A stretch of DNA of 64,000 nucleotides from Lysobacter sp. K5869 (GTDB taxonomy: Bacteria > Pseudomonadota > Gammaproteobacteria > Xanthomonadales > Xanthomonadaceae): positions 5,309,001 through 5,373,000 of the forward strand of contig NZ_CP072597.1 in NCBI RefSeq assembly GCF_018847975.1. The letters run 5' to 3'. This document shows positions 43,218 through 51,222 of this stretch, piece by piece; position 1 is the first letter of the stretch, and every line of letters starts with the position of its first letter. The translations under genes were made by a program, and so were the position numbers. Below the pieces are notes generated by a model that saw only the letters and a list, made by a program, of their open reading frames with translations, had not been told where the DNA came from and ran no database searches.

Positions 43218-44234
43218 TCACCCAGCGACTTGAATCGTCACCTTGCCGAAGTGCGACCCGCTTTCCAGATAGCGATACGCCTCGCGCGCCTGCTCGAACG
43301 CGAACGAGCGATCCACCACCGGCACGATCCGATTGACCTCGACGAAGCGCGCCAGATCCTCGCCCATCGCGCGGCTGCCGACGAAGATGCCCGACAAACG
43401 CTTGGCGCCCATGATCAGCGCGATGGCGTCGAGGTCGCCGCCGAAGCCGCTGACGCCGCCGATGATGGCGACGGTGCCGTTCATCGCCGCCGCGCGCACC
43501 GAGCGGGTCAAGGTGCCGCTGCCGCCGACTTCCAGCACCGCATCGACGCCGGCGCCGCCGGTGAGGCGCAGCACTTCGTCCTGCCATTCCGGGTGGGTGC
43601 GGTAGTTGATCGTCGCGTCGGCGCCGAGCGCGCGCGCGCGTTCGAGCTTGGCGTCGCTGGAGGAGGTGACGATGGCGCGCAACCCCGCCGCCTTGGCCAG
43701 TTGCAGGCCCCAGATCGACACGCCGCCGGTGCCGAGCAGCAGCACGCTCTGGCCCGGGCGCAGGCGCGCTTCGACGAACAGCGCGTTCCAGGCGGTGACG
43801 CCGGCGCAGGTCAGGGTCGCGGCCTGGGCGTCGTCGAGATGCGCGGGCACCGCGAACACCGAGTCTTCGGACACCACGATCTCCTGCGCCAGCACGCCGT
43901 CGGCGTCGGCGCCGAACGGCTCGCGGGTGTTGCGCGGATCGGCCGCGCCGGCGTGCCAGTGCGGGAAGAAGCTGGTGGCGACGCGGTCGCCGAGCCGCCA
44001 ACGGGTCGCGCCGGCGCCGAGTTCGATCACTTCGGCGACCGCATCGGAGCCCGGGATCACCGGCCGCGCGCCGCCGGCCGGATAGCGGCCGTCGGCGATC
44101 ATCAGGTCGCGGAAATTCAGCGACACGGCGCGCACGCGCAGGCGGATCTGGCCGGCGCCCAGCGGCGCGGCGGCTTCCTCGGCCAGGGTGAGCGAATCGA
44201 TGCCGCCGGCGGCGCGGATGCGGTAAGCCTTCAT
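43218..44234 (-). CDS. MDR-superfamily NAD(P)-dependent alcohol dehydrogenase
   Basis: A 338-residue medium-chain dehydrogenase/reductase. VSLNFRDLMIADGRYP and PVIPGSDAVAEVIELG open the catalytic domain, DRVATSFFPHW follows, and LLLGTGGVSIWGLQLAKAAGLRAIVTSSSDAKLERARALGADATINYRTHPEW is the Rossmann domain (residues about 165-215, GTGGVS turn). IGGVSGFGGDLDA and KRLSGIFVGSR are typical of the YhdH/zinc-containing ADH-like group, but the structural zinc cysteines are absent. The chosen ATG gives MKAYRIRAAGG. It is divergent from a LysR regulator 140 bp away, the likely controller. Substrate unknown. Confidence 0.88.
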   Translation of the reverse strand: MKAYRIRAAGGIDSLTLAEEAAAPLGAGQIRLRVRAVSLNFRDLMIADGRYPAGGARPVIPGSDAVAEVIELGAGATRWRLGDRVATSFFPHWHAGAADPRNTREPFGADADGVLAQEIVVSEDSVFAVPAHLDDAQAATLTCAGVTAWNALFVEARLRPGQSVLLLGTGGVSIWGLQLAKAAGLRAIVTSSSDAKLERARALGADATINYRTHPEWQDEVLRLTGGAGVDAVLEVGGSGTLTRSVRAAAMNGTVAIIGGVSGFGGDLDAIALIMGAKRLSGIFVGSRAMGEDLARFVEVNRIVPVVDRSFAFEQAREAYRYLESGSHFGKVTIQVAG

Positions 44235-44326
44235 GAAATACTCCGATGCGGGGAGGGGGGAGCGGCCGGCGCCGAGAGCGACGCCAGGGCCGGGAGGCGC
44301 TACGATATCGTCGCCCTGCACGCTTT

Positions 44327-44347
44327 AGTGGTTAGATTTCCTCCACT
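44327..44347. promoter_or_regulatory. Possible LysR binding site between the dehydrogenase and LysR genes
   Basis: AGTGG-TTAGATTTCCT-CCACT: 5-bp inverted arms separated by 11 bp, in an AT-rich stretch just upstream of the regulator start (28 bp away) and 93 bp from the dehydrogenase start. The geometry is usual for LysR proteins. No second example in the window supports the motif. Confidence 0.42.
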
Positions 44348-44374
44348 CTCCGTAGCCTGATAGGAACCAATCCC

Positions 44375-45316
44375 ATGGCCGTCAACGATCGCCTGCTCGG
44401 CATCGTCGCCTTCGTCCAGTCGGCCGAGGCCGGCAGCTTCGCGGTCGCCGCCGACCGCCTCGGCGTGACCCGCTCGGCCATCGGCAAGCGCATCGCCCGG
44501 CTCGAACAGCAGCTCGGCGTGCGCCTGTTCCACCGCAGCACCCGCCGCCAGAGCCTGACCGAGGACGGCCAGGCCTATTACGAACGCTGCGTCAAAGCGC
44601 TGGCCGAACTCGACGCCGCCGAGGCCGCGCTCGACAGCGGCCGGCGCGAGCCGAGCGGACGGCTGCGGATCAGCGCGCCGGTGATGTTCGGCCGCCACTG
44701 CGTGACGCCGGTGGTGCTGGAACTGGCGCGGCTGTATCCGAAGCTGGAGATCGATCTGTCGTTCAACGACCGCATGGTCGATCTGGTCGAGGAAGGCTAC
44801 GACCTGGGCATCCGCGTCGGCCGCCTGCGCGACAGCGCGACCTTGGCCGCGCGCCGGCTGACCGAAGAACACCTGGGCATCTGCGCGGCGCCGGCGTATC
44901 TGGCCAAGCGCGGGCTGCCGCGCGAGATCGACGACTTCGCCGGCCACGAGGCGGTGATCTACGGCCGCCACGGCCAGATCGTGCCGTGGCGCCTGCGCGA
45001 CGGCGACGGCGAAGTGCGCGAACCGGCGGTCAACGCGCGCCTGCGCTTCGACGACCTGCAAGCCATCGCCGACGCCGCCATCGCCGGCGCCGGCCTCGCG
45101 CAACTGCCATGCTGGCTGCTGAGCCGCTACCTGCGCAGCGGCGAACTGCAGATGGTGATGCACGCCGACCGCGTCGTCGGCAGCCGCATCAGCGCGGTGT
45201 GGCCGCACACCCACTACCTGCCGCTGCGCACGCGCGTGGCGATCGATTTGCTGGTCGAGCGGATTCCGGGGATGGTCGGGGTGAATCTGAGCCGGCCGAT
45301 GGCCGAGGCGGCGTGA
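44375..45316 (+). CDS. LysR-family transcriptional regulator
   Basis: A 313-residue LysR regulator. IVAFVQSAEAGSFAVAADRLGVTRSAIGKRIARLEQQLGVRLFHRSTRRQSLTEDGQAYYERC covers the DNA-binding domain (residues about 9-72), and SGRLRISAPVMFGRHCVTPVVLELARLYPKLEIDLSFNDRMVDLVEEGYDLGIRVG the first part of the effector domain, as in the AaeR/CrgA-like group. Divergent from the MDR dehydrogenase, which it probably regulates; the intergenic AGTGG/CCACT palindrome is a candidate site. The gene is followed at once by the 124-bp repeat array. Confidence 0.92.
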   Translation: MAVNDRLLGIVAFVQSAEAGSFAVAADRLGVTRSAIGKRIARLEQQLGVRLFHRSTRRQSLTEDGQAYYERCVKALAELDAAEAALDSGRREPSGRLRISAPVMFGRHCVTPVVLELARLYPKLEIDLSFNDRMVDLVEEGYDLGIRVGRLRDSATLAARRLTEEHLGICAAPAYLAKRGLPREIDDFAGHEAVIYGRHGQIVPWRLRDGDGEVREPAVNARLRFDDLQAIADAAIAGAGLAQLPCWLLSRYLRSGELQMVMHADRVVGSRISAVWPHTHYLPLRTRVAIDLLVERIPGMVGVNLSRPMAEAA

Positions 45317-45338
45317 GGCGCGGTGTTTCCTTGGTTTT

Positions 45339-46042
45339 TGTAGGAGCGGCGTGAGCCGCGACCGCGTTGCAGCGAATTGCGTCGCAAGCGCGGTGTCGCG
45401 GTCGCAGCTTGCGCAGCTCCTACAGTCGGACTTCCAGCCACGTCGCGACTTCGGACTCGCCCTGTAGGAGCGGCGCGAGCCGCGACCGCGTTGCCGCAGG
45501 TTGCGTCGTAAGCGCGGTGTCGCGGTCGCAGCTTACGCAGCTCCTACAGTCGGACTTCCAACAACATCGCAGCTTCGGGCTCGCCCTGTAGGAGCGGCGC
45601 GAGCCGCGACCACGTTGTAGCAAGTTGCGTCGTAAGCGCGGTGTCACGGTCGCAGCTTACGCAGCTCCTACAGTCGGACTTCCAGCAACGTCGCGGCTTC
45701 GGGCTCGCCCCGTAGGAGCGGCGCGAGCCGCGACCGCGTTGCAGCAAGTTGCGTCGTAAGCGCGGTGTCACGGTCGCAGCTTGCGCAGCTCCTACAGCCG
45801 GGCTTCCAACAACGTCGCGGCTTCGGGCTCGCCCTGTAGGAGCGGCGCGAGCCGCGACCGCGTTGCAGCAGGTTGCGTCGTAAGCGCGGTGTCGCGGTCG
45901 CAGCTTGCGCAGCTCCTACAGTCGGACTTCCCGCAACGTCGCGGCTTCGGACTCGCCCTGTAGGAGCGGCGCGAGCCACGACGGCGTTGCGGCTCGCGCC
46001 GCAAGTGTGATGTCGCGGTCGCAGCTTACGCAGCTCCTACAC
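45339..46042. repeat. Tandem array of six 124-bp units
   Basis: Units start at 45339, 45463, 45587, 45711, 45835 and 45959, exactly 124 bp apart; the sixth lacks its spacer and ends at the right arm. Each has a left arm GTAGGAGCGGCGYGAGCCRC, a loop (GTTGCAGCAAGTTGCGTCGTAA type), a right arm ending in GCAGCTTRCGCAGCTCCTAC and a spacer TCGGACTTCCARCAACRTCG plus CTTCGGGCTCGCCC. The spacer shows that the unit itself was copied, not just the hairpins. The unit also forms the array at 25.9-26.3 kb. All reading frames here are repeat translations. Confidence 0.95.
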
Positions 46043-46070
46043 GCGCTCGCCTTGCGATTACGACACCCCC

Positions 46071-47237
46071 TCACCGCTCCGGCCAATACCACGCCGGCGC
46101 ATCCAACATCCCCTGCCCTTCGATTTCCGTCTGGCCGAACGCTTTGTGCAGCCGAATCGCGTTGCATCCCGCGTCTTCTTCCAACGCCGCCACCAACCGC
46201 GTCGCGTGCGACACCACCCACACCTGGCTGCGCCGCGAGGCGCGCGCGATCAATCGACCCAGCGCCGGCAGCAGGTCCGGGTGCAGGCTGGTTTCGGGTT
46301 CGTTGAGCACCATCAGCGGCGGCGGCCGCGGGGTGTGCAGGGCGGCGATCCACAGCAGGTAGCGCAAGGTGCCGTCGGACAGTTCGGCCGCGCTCAACGG
46401 CCGCAGCAAGCCGGGTTGCTCGAATTCGAGGACGAAGCGGCCGCCGGCGTCGCGCACCGACACCCGCGCGCCGGGAAACGCGTCGTCGACCGCGGCCGCC
46501 AGCGCCGGCGCGTCGCCGATTTCGACGATGGTCTGCCACGCCGCGGCCAAGTCGCGGCCGTCGTGGCTCAGCACCGGCGTCAGCGTGCCCAGTTGCGGCT
46601 GCCGCGCCGGCGCTTGCGCGTCGCTGCGGAAATGATCGTAGAACCGCCAGCCGCGGATCGTCTCGCGCAACAGCAGCACTTCCGGCGCCGCGCGCGGGTC
46701 GGCGATCTGCGCGAACAGGCTCTCGAACGGGCTCAGGTGTTCGGCGGCGATGCGCCAACCGCGGCCCTCGCGTACCTTCGCCAGCGCGGCGCGGCGGTCC
46801 ACCAGCAGGTTGGAACTGCGCAGGAACGGCCCGGCCCAGATCGCTTCGCGCTTGATCTGCGGGTCGAGCGAGAACAGCGACTCGGCCTCGCGCGGCGGCG
46901 GCAGGCCCAGGTCGATGGCGTAGCCGTATTCCTCGCCGGCGAAGCCCAGCCGCAGCGCCACCGGCGCCTGCCGCTGGGTGCCCTGGATCGGCACTTCGCC
47001 GCGCTTCATCCGCGCTGTGATCTGCTCCGGCCCGGCCCATAAGGTCGACGGCAGCCCGCCTTCGCGCGCCAGCGCCGGCACTACCCCGCCCTGCGCGGTC
47101 TCGGCCAGCAGGCGCAGGGCGCGGTAGAGATTGGATTTGCCGCTGCCGTTGGCGCCGGTGACGACGTTGAGCCGGCCCAGCCCCAGTTCGAGCTTGTGCA
47201 GCGAGCGGTAGTTGGCGATCGCCAGGGTTTGCAGCAT
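46071..47237 (-). CDS. AAA-family ATPase (COG4637/RecF-like)
   Basis: A 388-residue ABC-type ATPase of the RecF/SMC-like class. IANYRSLHKLELGLGRLNVVTGANGSGKSNLYRALRLL has the Walker A GANGSGKS at 28-35; LSDGTLRYLLWIAAL is the signature loop; PPPLMVLNEPETSLHPDLLPALGRLI is Walker B, with Asn rather than Asp before the catalytic Glu, followed by the switch histidine in VWVVSHATRLV. Such proteins usually act on DNA ends or in defence, but a partner nuclease is not encoded nearby, so this may be the lone COG4637-type housekeeping version. The ATG chosen gives MLQTLAIANY. Confidence 0.87.
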   Translation of the reverse strand: MLQTLAIANYRSLHKLELGLGRLNVVTGANGSGKSNLYRALRLLAETAQGGVVPALAREGGLPSTLWAGPEQITARMKRGEVPIQGTQRQAPVALRLGFAGEEYGYAIDLGLPPPREAESLFSLDPQIKREAIWAGPFLRSSNLLVDRRAALAKVREGRGWRIAAEHLSPFESLFAQIADPRAAPEVLLLRETIRGWRFYDHFRSDAQAPARQPQLGTLTPVLSHDGRDLAAAWQTIVEIGDAPALAAAVDDAFPGARVSVRDAGGRFVLEFEQPGLLRPLSAAELSDGTLRYLLWIAALHTPRPPPLMVLNEPETSLHPDLLPALGRLIARASRRSQVWVVSHATRLVAALEEDAGCNAIRLHKAFGQTEIEGQGMLDAPAWYWPER

Positions 47238-47391
47238 GGACGCCCTCGGCACGGTCGGAATCCCGCCCAGGATGCCCCGCCCGCGTCGCAGCCGCTGCGC
47301 CGGCCGCGCGGGCCGACCGCCCGTCCCAGCCACCGAACGCGCGTCCTTTTTATGCAATGGATCACGTTATTATGCGCACGTGAGTCGTCGC

Positions 47392-47416
47392 GCAGGCCGG
47401 GGAACGCCCGGCCTGC
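47392..47416 (+). promoter_or_regulatory. Strong hairpin in the leader of the CsgG-like gene
   Basis: GCAGGCCGGG-GAACG-CCCGGCCTGC, a perfect 10-bp stem with a five-base loop, about 150 bp before the start codon. Upstream lies an AT-rich ATCACGTTATTATGCG stretch that could be a promoter, so the hairpin would be near the 5' end of a long leader. There is no T run, so it is not a plain terminator. Confidence 0.5.
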
Positions 47417-47564
47417 CTGCGTCTGGGGACCCTCCGGCCGACCTCCCGCTGTCCTGCGCAGCGTGGCCGGGGGAAGACGCTCGCACTCCGTCGGGAGCCG
47501 CGTCCGCAATGGCCGCGGCAGGATGCTGCCTAAAAAACAGACTGCAGTTTTAAGGAACGAAACG

Positions 47565-48530
47565 ATGAAGACCGCTAATCGGGGAATCCAGGCCATGGCC
47601 TGCGTGCTGGGCCTGGGCGTGGCGCTGACCGCCGCGCCGGGCTGGGCTCAGCGCAAGAGCGCGCAGGAGTTGCGCGCGGAAAAGACCAACGAGATTCCGA
47701 CCTGCGCCAAGAGCCTCGGCGCGATCTCGGTGATCGAGCCGGAAGACGGCACCAACTGGTGGAGCGGCCAGCAGCTGCCCGCGCCGAGCAAGCTGATCAA
47801 GGTGTTCGTGCAGAAGTCGCGCTGCTTCACCCTGGTCGACCGCGGCGCCGGCATGGACATGGCCATGCGCGAACGCGAACTGGCCTCCAGCGGCCAGCTG
47901 CGCAACAAGTCCAACATCGGCAAGGGCCAGATCCGCGCCGCCGACTACGTGTTGGTGCCGGACCTGATCGCCAAGAACTCCAACGCCGGCGGCAACGCCG
48001 TGGGCGGCTTGATCGGCGGGCTGATCGGCGGCCGCGCCGGCGCCGTCGCCGGCAACCTCAACTTCAACAAGAAGACCGCCGACGTGGTGCTGACCGTCAC
48101 CGACGTGCGCTCCTCCGAGCAGGTCGCGATGGCCGAGGGCAGCGCCAAGAAGACCGACATCGGCTTCGGCGCGAGCGGCTCGCTGTTCGGCAGCAGCGGC
48201 CTGGGCGGCGCCGGCGTGTCGGGCTACGCCAACACCGAGATCGGCCAGGTCATCACCATGGCTTACTTGCAGGCCTACACCAATCTGGTCGCCGAACTCG
48301 GCGGCCTGTCGGGCAACGCCTCGGCCTCGAACGCGCAGCAGGCGGTCACCGTGCTCAAGTCCGCGCGCCTGTTCGCCAACGCCAACGGCAGCGGCAAGGT
48401 GGTGCGCCCGCTCGACCCGGGCATGATGCTCTACCCCACCGGCAACAAGCAGGGCGCGATGTGGGAAGTGGAGGACGAGCTCGGCAACAAGGGCTGGGTG
48501 ACTTCGCTGGCGCTGGAATTGTCGAAGTAA
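47565..48530 (+). CDS. CsgG/HfaB-like secreted protein with SH3-like C-terminal domain
   Basis: A 321-residue exported protein with a signal peptide ending at APGWAQ. Residues about 75-225 resemble the CsgG/HfaB fold: VFVQKSRCFTLVDRGAGMDMAMRERELASSGQLR, ADYVLVPDLIAKN, the glycine-rich AVGGLIGGLIGGRAGAVAGN stretch, VVLTVTDVRSSEQVAMAEGSAKK and YLQAYTNLVAELGG. The last 60 residues look like an SH3-like domain (VLKSARLFANANGSGKVV...WEVEDELGNKGWVTSLAL), which could bind the cell wall. There is no lipobox, unlike CsgG itself. Its long leader and strong terminator show a single-gene unit. Probable envelope role; no curli genes are nearby. Confidence 0.78.
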   Translation: MKTANRGIQAMACVLGLGVALTAAPGWAQRKSAQELRAEKTNEIPTCAKSLGAISVIEPEDGTNWWSGQQLPAPSKLIKVFVQKSRCFTLVDRGAGMDMAMRERELASSGQLRNKSNIGKGQIRAADYVLVPDLIAKNSNAGGNAVGGLIGGLIGGRAGAVAGNLNFNKKTADVVLTVTDVRSSEQVAMAEGSAKKTDIGFGASGSLFGSSGLGGAGVSGYANTEIGQVITMAYLQAYTNLVAELGGLSGNASASNAQQAVTVLKSARLFANANGSGKVVRPLDPGMMLYPTGNKQGAMWEVEDELGNKGWVTSLALELSK

Positions 48531-48549
48531 GCGCGGCGGGTTGCGCGCG

Positions 48550-48578
48550 AAAAGCCGCCGGGCGACCGGCGGCTTTTT
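48550..48578 (+). terminator. Rho-independent terminator after the CsgG-like gene
   Basis: AAAAGCCGCCGG-GCGA-CCGGCGGCTTTTT: 8-bp GC stem extended by A-T pairs, four-base loop, T run, 20 bp after the stop codon. Confidence 0.92.
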
Positions 48579-49018
48579 GTGTGGGGCGTGAGGGCGCGGA
48601 TTTTTGCGGGCTGGCTGTTTCGTCCCGTCGTTTCGCACTCGTCGGTGGGCGCCCATCGTTTCGCGCCGGTCGCGTAGCGGTTGTCGTTCGCGCTCGCTGT
48701 TTCTCGCCTTATCTTTGCTTTTGCTGCTTCGCTTTTGCTGCTTCGCTTTTTGCTGCTTCGCCTTTGCTGCTTCGCTTTTGCCGCTTTTTGCTGCTTTGCT
48801 TTTGCCGTCTCGCTTTGCTGTCGCGCGCTTTCTCCCACGACCAAGCCTCCGTAACGACCTCACCGCGTCGCCCCTCTCAGCCGAAGCGCTCCGAAACCAC
48901 CCGTTGAAGCCCAAGCCTCCGCAGGATCCTTCATCGGAGCATTCGTCCACGCCGCTCCAACGGAATTTCCGCGGCAGGCGTTTATGATCCGCGCATTCCT
49001 CCGCTTCCGCGCATCCGC
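48579..49018. other. Gap with a TTTGCTGCTTCGC simple-sequence tract
   Basis: From about 48705 to 48830 there is a pyrimidine-rich tract built from variants of a TTTGCTGCTTCGC word, about 13-16 bp each. On the minus strand it would read as KAKQQKRSSKK-like low-complexity peptide within a frame of 137 codons (48431-48844), which I do not accept as a gene because it also runs through the terminator and the end of the CsgG-like gene. The AraC gene promoter should lie near the right end. Confidence 0.6.
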
Positions 49019-49855
49019 ATGGCTCCCGCCGACGGCGACCAACGCAACGACCGCGGCGGCGTGCTCGCCGACGCCGTCGCGCGCTTCGGCCGGCTAGCGC
49101 CGCGTCCCGCGCTGCGCGGGCATGTCGAAGCGATCTGGCGCAGCCGCGTCGGCGATCGCGTCGACGCCCCGCTGGTGATCGTTCCGGACGCACGCATCGA
49201 CCTGATCTGGACCGGATCGCAGCTGTTCGTCGCCGGCCCCGACACCTCGCCCGCGTTGGCGCCGCTGCCGCCGGGCGCGCGCGTCGTCGGCTTCCAGTTC
49301 CGTCCCGCCGCCGCGGGCGCGCTGCTGCGCGCGCCGATGCACGCGCTGCGCGATGCGCGCGTGGACTTCGCCGAATTCGCCGGCGCCGCCGGCCGCGACC
49401 TCGCCGCGCGCGCGGCCGACGCGAGCGACGACGCAGCGGCGCTGTCGATCCTGCAGGACGGCCTCGCCCGCCTGCTCGCCGACGCGCCCGCGCCCGATCC
49501 GCGCCTGGACGCCTTGTACGCGCGCCTGCAACGCGCCGGCGACGGCGAATCCGATCTCGCCCGTCTCGCCCGCGCCGCCGGCCTGAGCGAACGCAGCCTG
49601 CGCCGCCGCAGCCTCGACGCGTTCGGCTACGGCCCGCGCACGCTGGCGCGGATCCTGCGCTTCGGCCGCTTCATGGACGCGCTGCGCGCGCGCCGCGGCG
49701 AACCGCTGGCCGAACTCGCCGCGACGCTGGGCTACGCCGATCAGGCGCACATGAGCCGCGAAGTGGCCGCCTTCAGCGGCTTCACGCCGAGCCAAGTGCG
49801 GCGCCAACTCGGCGCGCCGGTGGCCGTTTCGTTCAAGACCCACCGCCGCGATTGA
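49019..49855 (+). CDS. AraC-family transcriptional regulator
   Basis: A 278-residue regulator. The N-terminal half (RGHVEAIWRSRVGDRVDAPLVIVPDARIDLIW, then VVGFQFRPAAAGALL) matches the ligand-sensing region of the DUF6597-type AraC proteins. The C-terminal 100 residues have two helix-turn-helix motifs: LARLARAAGLSERSLRRRSLDAFGYGPRTLARILRFGRFMDALR, then AELAATLGYADQAHMSREVAAFSGFTPSQVRRQL. It precedes a VOC-family gene by 37 bp and the two probably form an operon. The start ATG is near GCGCATCCGCAT with no strong ribosome site. Confidence 0.9.
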   Translation: MAPADGDQRNDRGGVLADAVARFGRLAPRPALRGHVEAIWRSRVGDRVDAPLVIVPDARIDLIWTGSQLFVAGPDTSPALAPLPPGARVVGFQFRPAAAGALLRAPMHALRDARVDFAEFAGAAGRDLAARAADASDDAAALSILQDGLARLLADAPAPDPRLDALYARLQRAGDGESDLARLARAAGLSERSLRRRSLDAFGYGPRTLARILRFGRFMDALRARRGEPLAELAATLGYADQAHMSREVAAFSGFTPSQVRRQLGAPVAVSFKTHRRD

Positions 49856-49892
49856 CCTACAAAAGCACCCTCGCCCTCCATCGGATCCCGCC

Positions 49893-50243
49893 ATGCCCCA
49901 CCCCGACCGCAACCTCCGCCTCGACTACGTCGAATTCAACGTTTCCGACATCGCCGCCTCCAAGGCCTTCTACGGCGCCGCCTTCGGCTGGCGCTTCACC
50001 GACTACGGCCCCGATTACTGCGAGTTCGACGACGGCCGCATGAAGGGCGGCTTCAACGCCCACGCCGCGCCCAGGCCCGGCGGCGCGCTGGTGGTGATCT
50101 ACGCCGACGACCTGGCGGACGCGCGCAAGCGGGTCGAAGCGGCCGGCGGCCAGGTCGTGGCCGAGCACGAATTTCCGGGCGGGCGGCGGTTCCATTTCAC
50201 CGATCCGGATGGGTACGAACTGGCGGTGTGGACGCAGGATTGA
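49893..50243 (+). CDS. VOC-family protein
   Basis: A 116-residue glyoxalase-fold protein: RLDYVEFNVSDIAASKAFYGAAFGWRFTDYGPDYCEFDDGRMKGGFN covers the first module and GALVVIYADDLADARKRVEAAGGQVVAEHEFPGGRRFHFTDPDGYELAVWTQD the second (the conserved PDGYELAVW end). This form usually dimerises to build the active site. It lies just behind the AraC regulator, which may control it. No substrate can be assigned. Confidence 0.88.
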   Translation: MPHPDRNLRLDYVEFNVSDIAASKAFYGAAFGWRFTDYGPDYCEFDDGRMKGGFNAHAAPRPGGALVVIYADDLADARKRVEAAGGQVVAEHEFPGGRRFHFTDPDGYELAVWTQD

Positions 50244-50337
50244 GGGGCGCCACGCGAGCCGACGGTCAGCCCGCGCTCAGCCGCGTCCGCACGCGCGGCT
50301 CTAAGCTCGCTCCAGGCACCGACTGAAGGAACAGCAC

Positions 50338-50577
50338 GTGGCTTTGGATATCGGAACGGAATTTCTGCTCAGGCAGGTGTTCGACGGCGTCCTCGTCGGG
50401 CTGGGAAAACTGCTGCGCGGGCCGCTGTATTGGACTGGCTGGATGCTGCTGTATCCGCAACTGCGCAAGAAGCCGCCGCAGCATCCGCTGTTCTGTTGGG
50501 CTGGCGTCGCGTTCTGGCTGGTCTTCGCCGGCGTGTGCGCGGCGGCGTACTGGTACTTGCGCAACGCCCCCGTTTGA
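50338..50577 (+). CDS. Small hypothetical membrane protein
   Basis: A 79-residue protein starting at GTG. It has one or two hydrophobic stretches (FWAGV region: HPLFCWAGVAFWLVFAGVCAAAYWYL as a C-terminal helix; PLYWTGWMLLYPQL as a weaker one) and a basic RKKPPQ turn. I do not recognise it. The ribosome site is AGGAACAGCAC. Codon usage fits neighbouring genes, and no overlap with another good frame exists, so a real but uncharacterised gene is plausible. Confidence 0.6.
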   Translation: MALDIGTEFLLRQVFDGVLVGLGKLLRGPLYWTGWMLLYPQLRKKPPQHPLFCWAGVAFWLVFAGVCAAAYWYLRNAPV

Positions 50578-50670
50578 ATCGCGCCAGCCGGCCGCGGACG
50601 CGGCCGGCTGGTATCGTTCGCGGCAGCGCTCGACAAGAGCGGCCTCATCGCCCGGACCGACGGAACCCCC

Positions 50671-51114
50671 ATGGCCTACGAACCCATCCACATGACCTGG
50701 GACTACTGGGACGGCCCGCGCACCGGCATCGCCGAGTGCGAGGGCCGGCCGCACTACTTCTCCTGCGTGTTCGATCCGAACCAGGAGGAATACCGCGACC
50801 TGTTCGTGCTCACGCCCATCGACGCGGAAACCTACGCCTGGGCGCAAGCGCATTGGGCGATCTGGGAGCGCTGGGAGGCCGAGGTCAAGGCCGGCCGGCT
50901 GACGCCGGAGGACCATCCCAAGTACGGCCATTTCGATCCGCGCTACGCCGAGCTCGAAGCGCTGATCGATCGCGGCATCGACCGCAACAGCGCGCAGTCG
51001 GCGCGCCGGCGCGGCGCGCTGCGGCGGCGCGCGGTCGAGGGCGAGCTGTTTCCGGGGCAGTGGAACCGCTACGAAATCGAATGGTCGGCGCCGCTGGCCG
51101 ACGGCGAAGAATAA
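50671..51114 (+). CDS. Hypothetical cytosolic protein
   Basis: A 147-residue hydrophilic protein: MAYEPIHMTWDYWDGPRTGIAECEGRPHYFSCVFDPNQEEY is rich in aromatic residues, then AETYAWAQAHWAIWERWEAEVKAGR and HPKYGHFDPRYAELEALID, a basic RRRGALRRRAVEGEL and a C-terminal PGQWNRYEIEWS. The aromatic-acidic pattern is like small proteins common in proteobacteria, but I know no function. It is followed by a clear terminator. Confidence 0.78.
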   Translation: MAYEPIHMTWDYWDGPRTGIAECEGRPHYFSCVFDPNQEEYRDLFVLTPIDAETYAWAQAHWAIWERWEAEVKAGRLTPEDHPKYGHFDPRYAELEALIDRGIDRNSAQSARRRGALRRRAVEGELFPGQWNRYEIEWSAPLADGEE

Positions 51115-51116
51115 GA

Positions 51117-51142
51117 CGAAGGCCCGCAATCGCGGGCCTTCG
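51117..51142 (+). terminator. Hairpin after the hypothetical gene
   Basis: CGAAGGCCCGC-AAT-CGCGGGCCTTCG: an 8-10-bp stem only three bases beyond the stop codon. A short CTT follows instead of a long T run, so efficiency is uncertain. It could also end the convergent MATE transcript. Confidence 0.7.
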
Positions 51143-51167
51143 CCTTATCCATTCGGACGTCCCGACC

Positions 51168-51195
51168 GTAGGAGCTGGGTAAGCTGCGACCGCGA
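51168..51195 (+). repeat. Single GTAG REP with changed arm
   Basis: GTAGGAGCTGGGTAAGCTGCG: a lone GTAG copy in which the first stem reads GCTGGGTAAGC, so pairing is partly lost. No right-hand partner is found before the MATE stop. Confidence 0.8.
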
Positions 51196-51222
51196 CAACT
51201 CGCTTACCGCGAACGCGACCGG

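Noticed and set aside
45367..45979. Several short frames with repeated CRSGASRDR peptides
   Set aside because: Translations of the 124-bp repeat units on both strands; no start signals or conserved protein features.
46071..47237. Two-gene defence system of the OLD or RecF type
   Set aside because: The ATPase has no nuclease domain and no partner nuclease beside it; its motifs fit the lone COG4637-like group.
48431..48844. 137-codon minus-strand frame with KAKQQKRSSKK sequence
   Set aside because: It is the antisense reading of a simple repeat and crosses the CsgG-like gene terminator.
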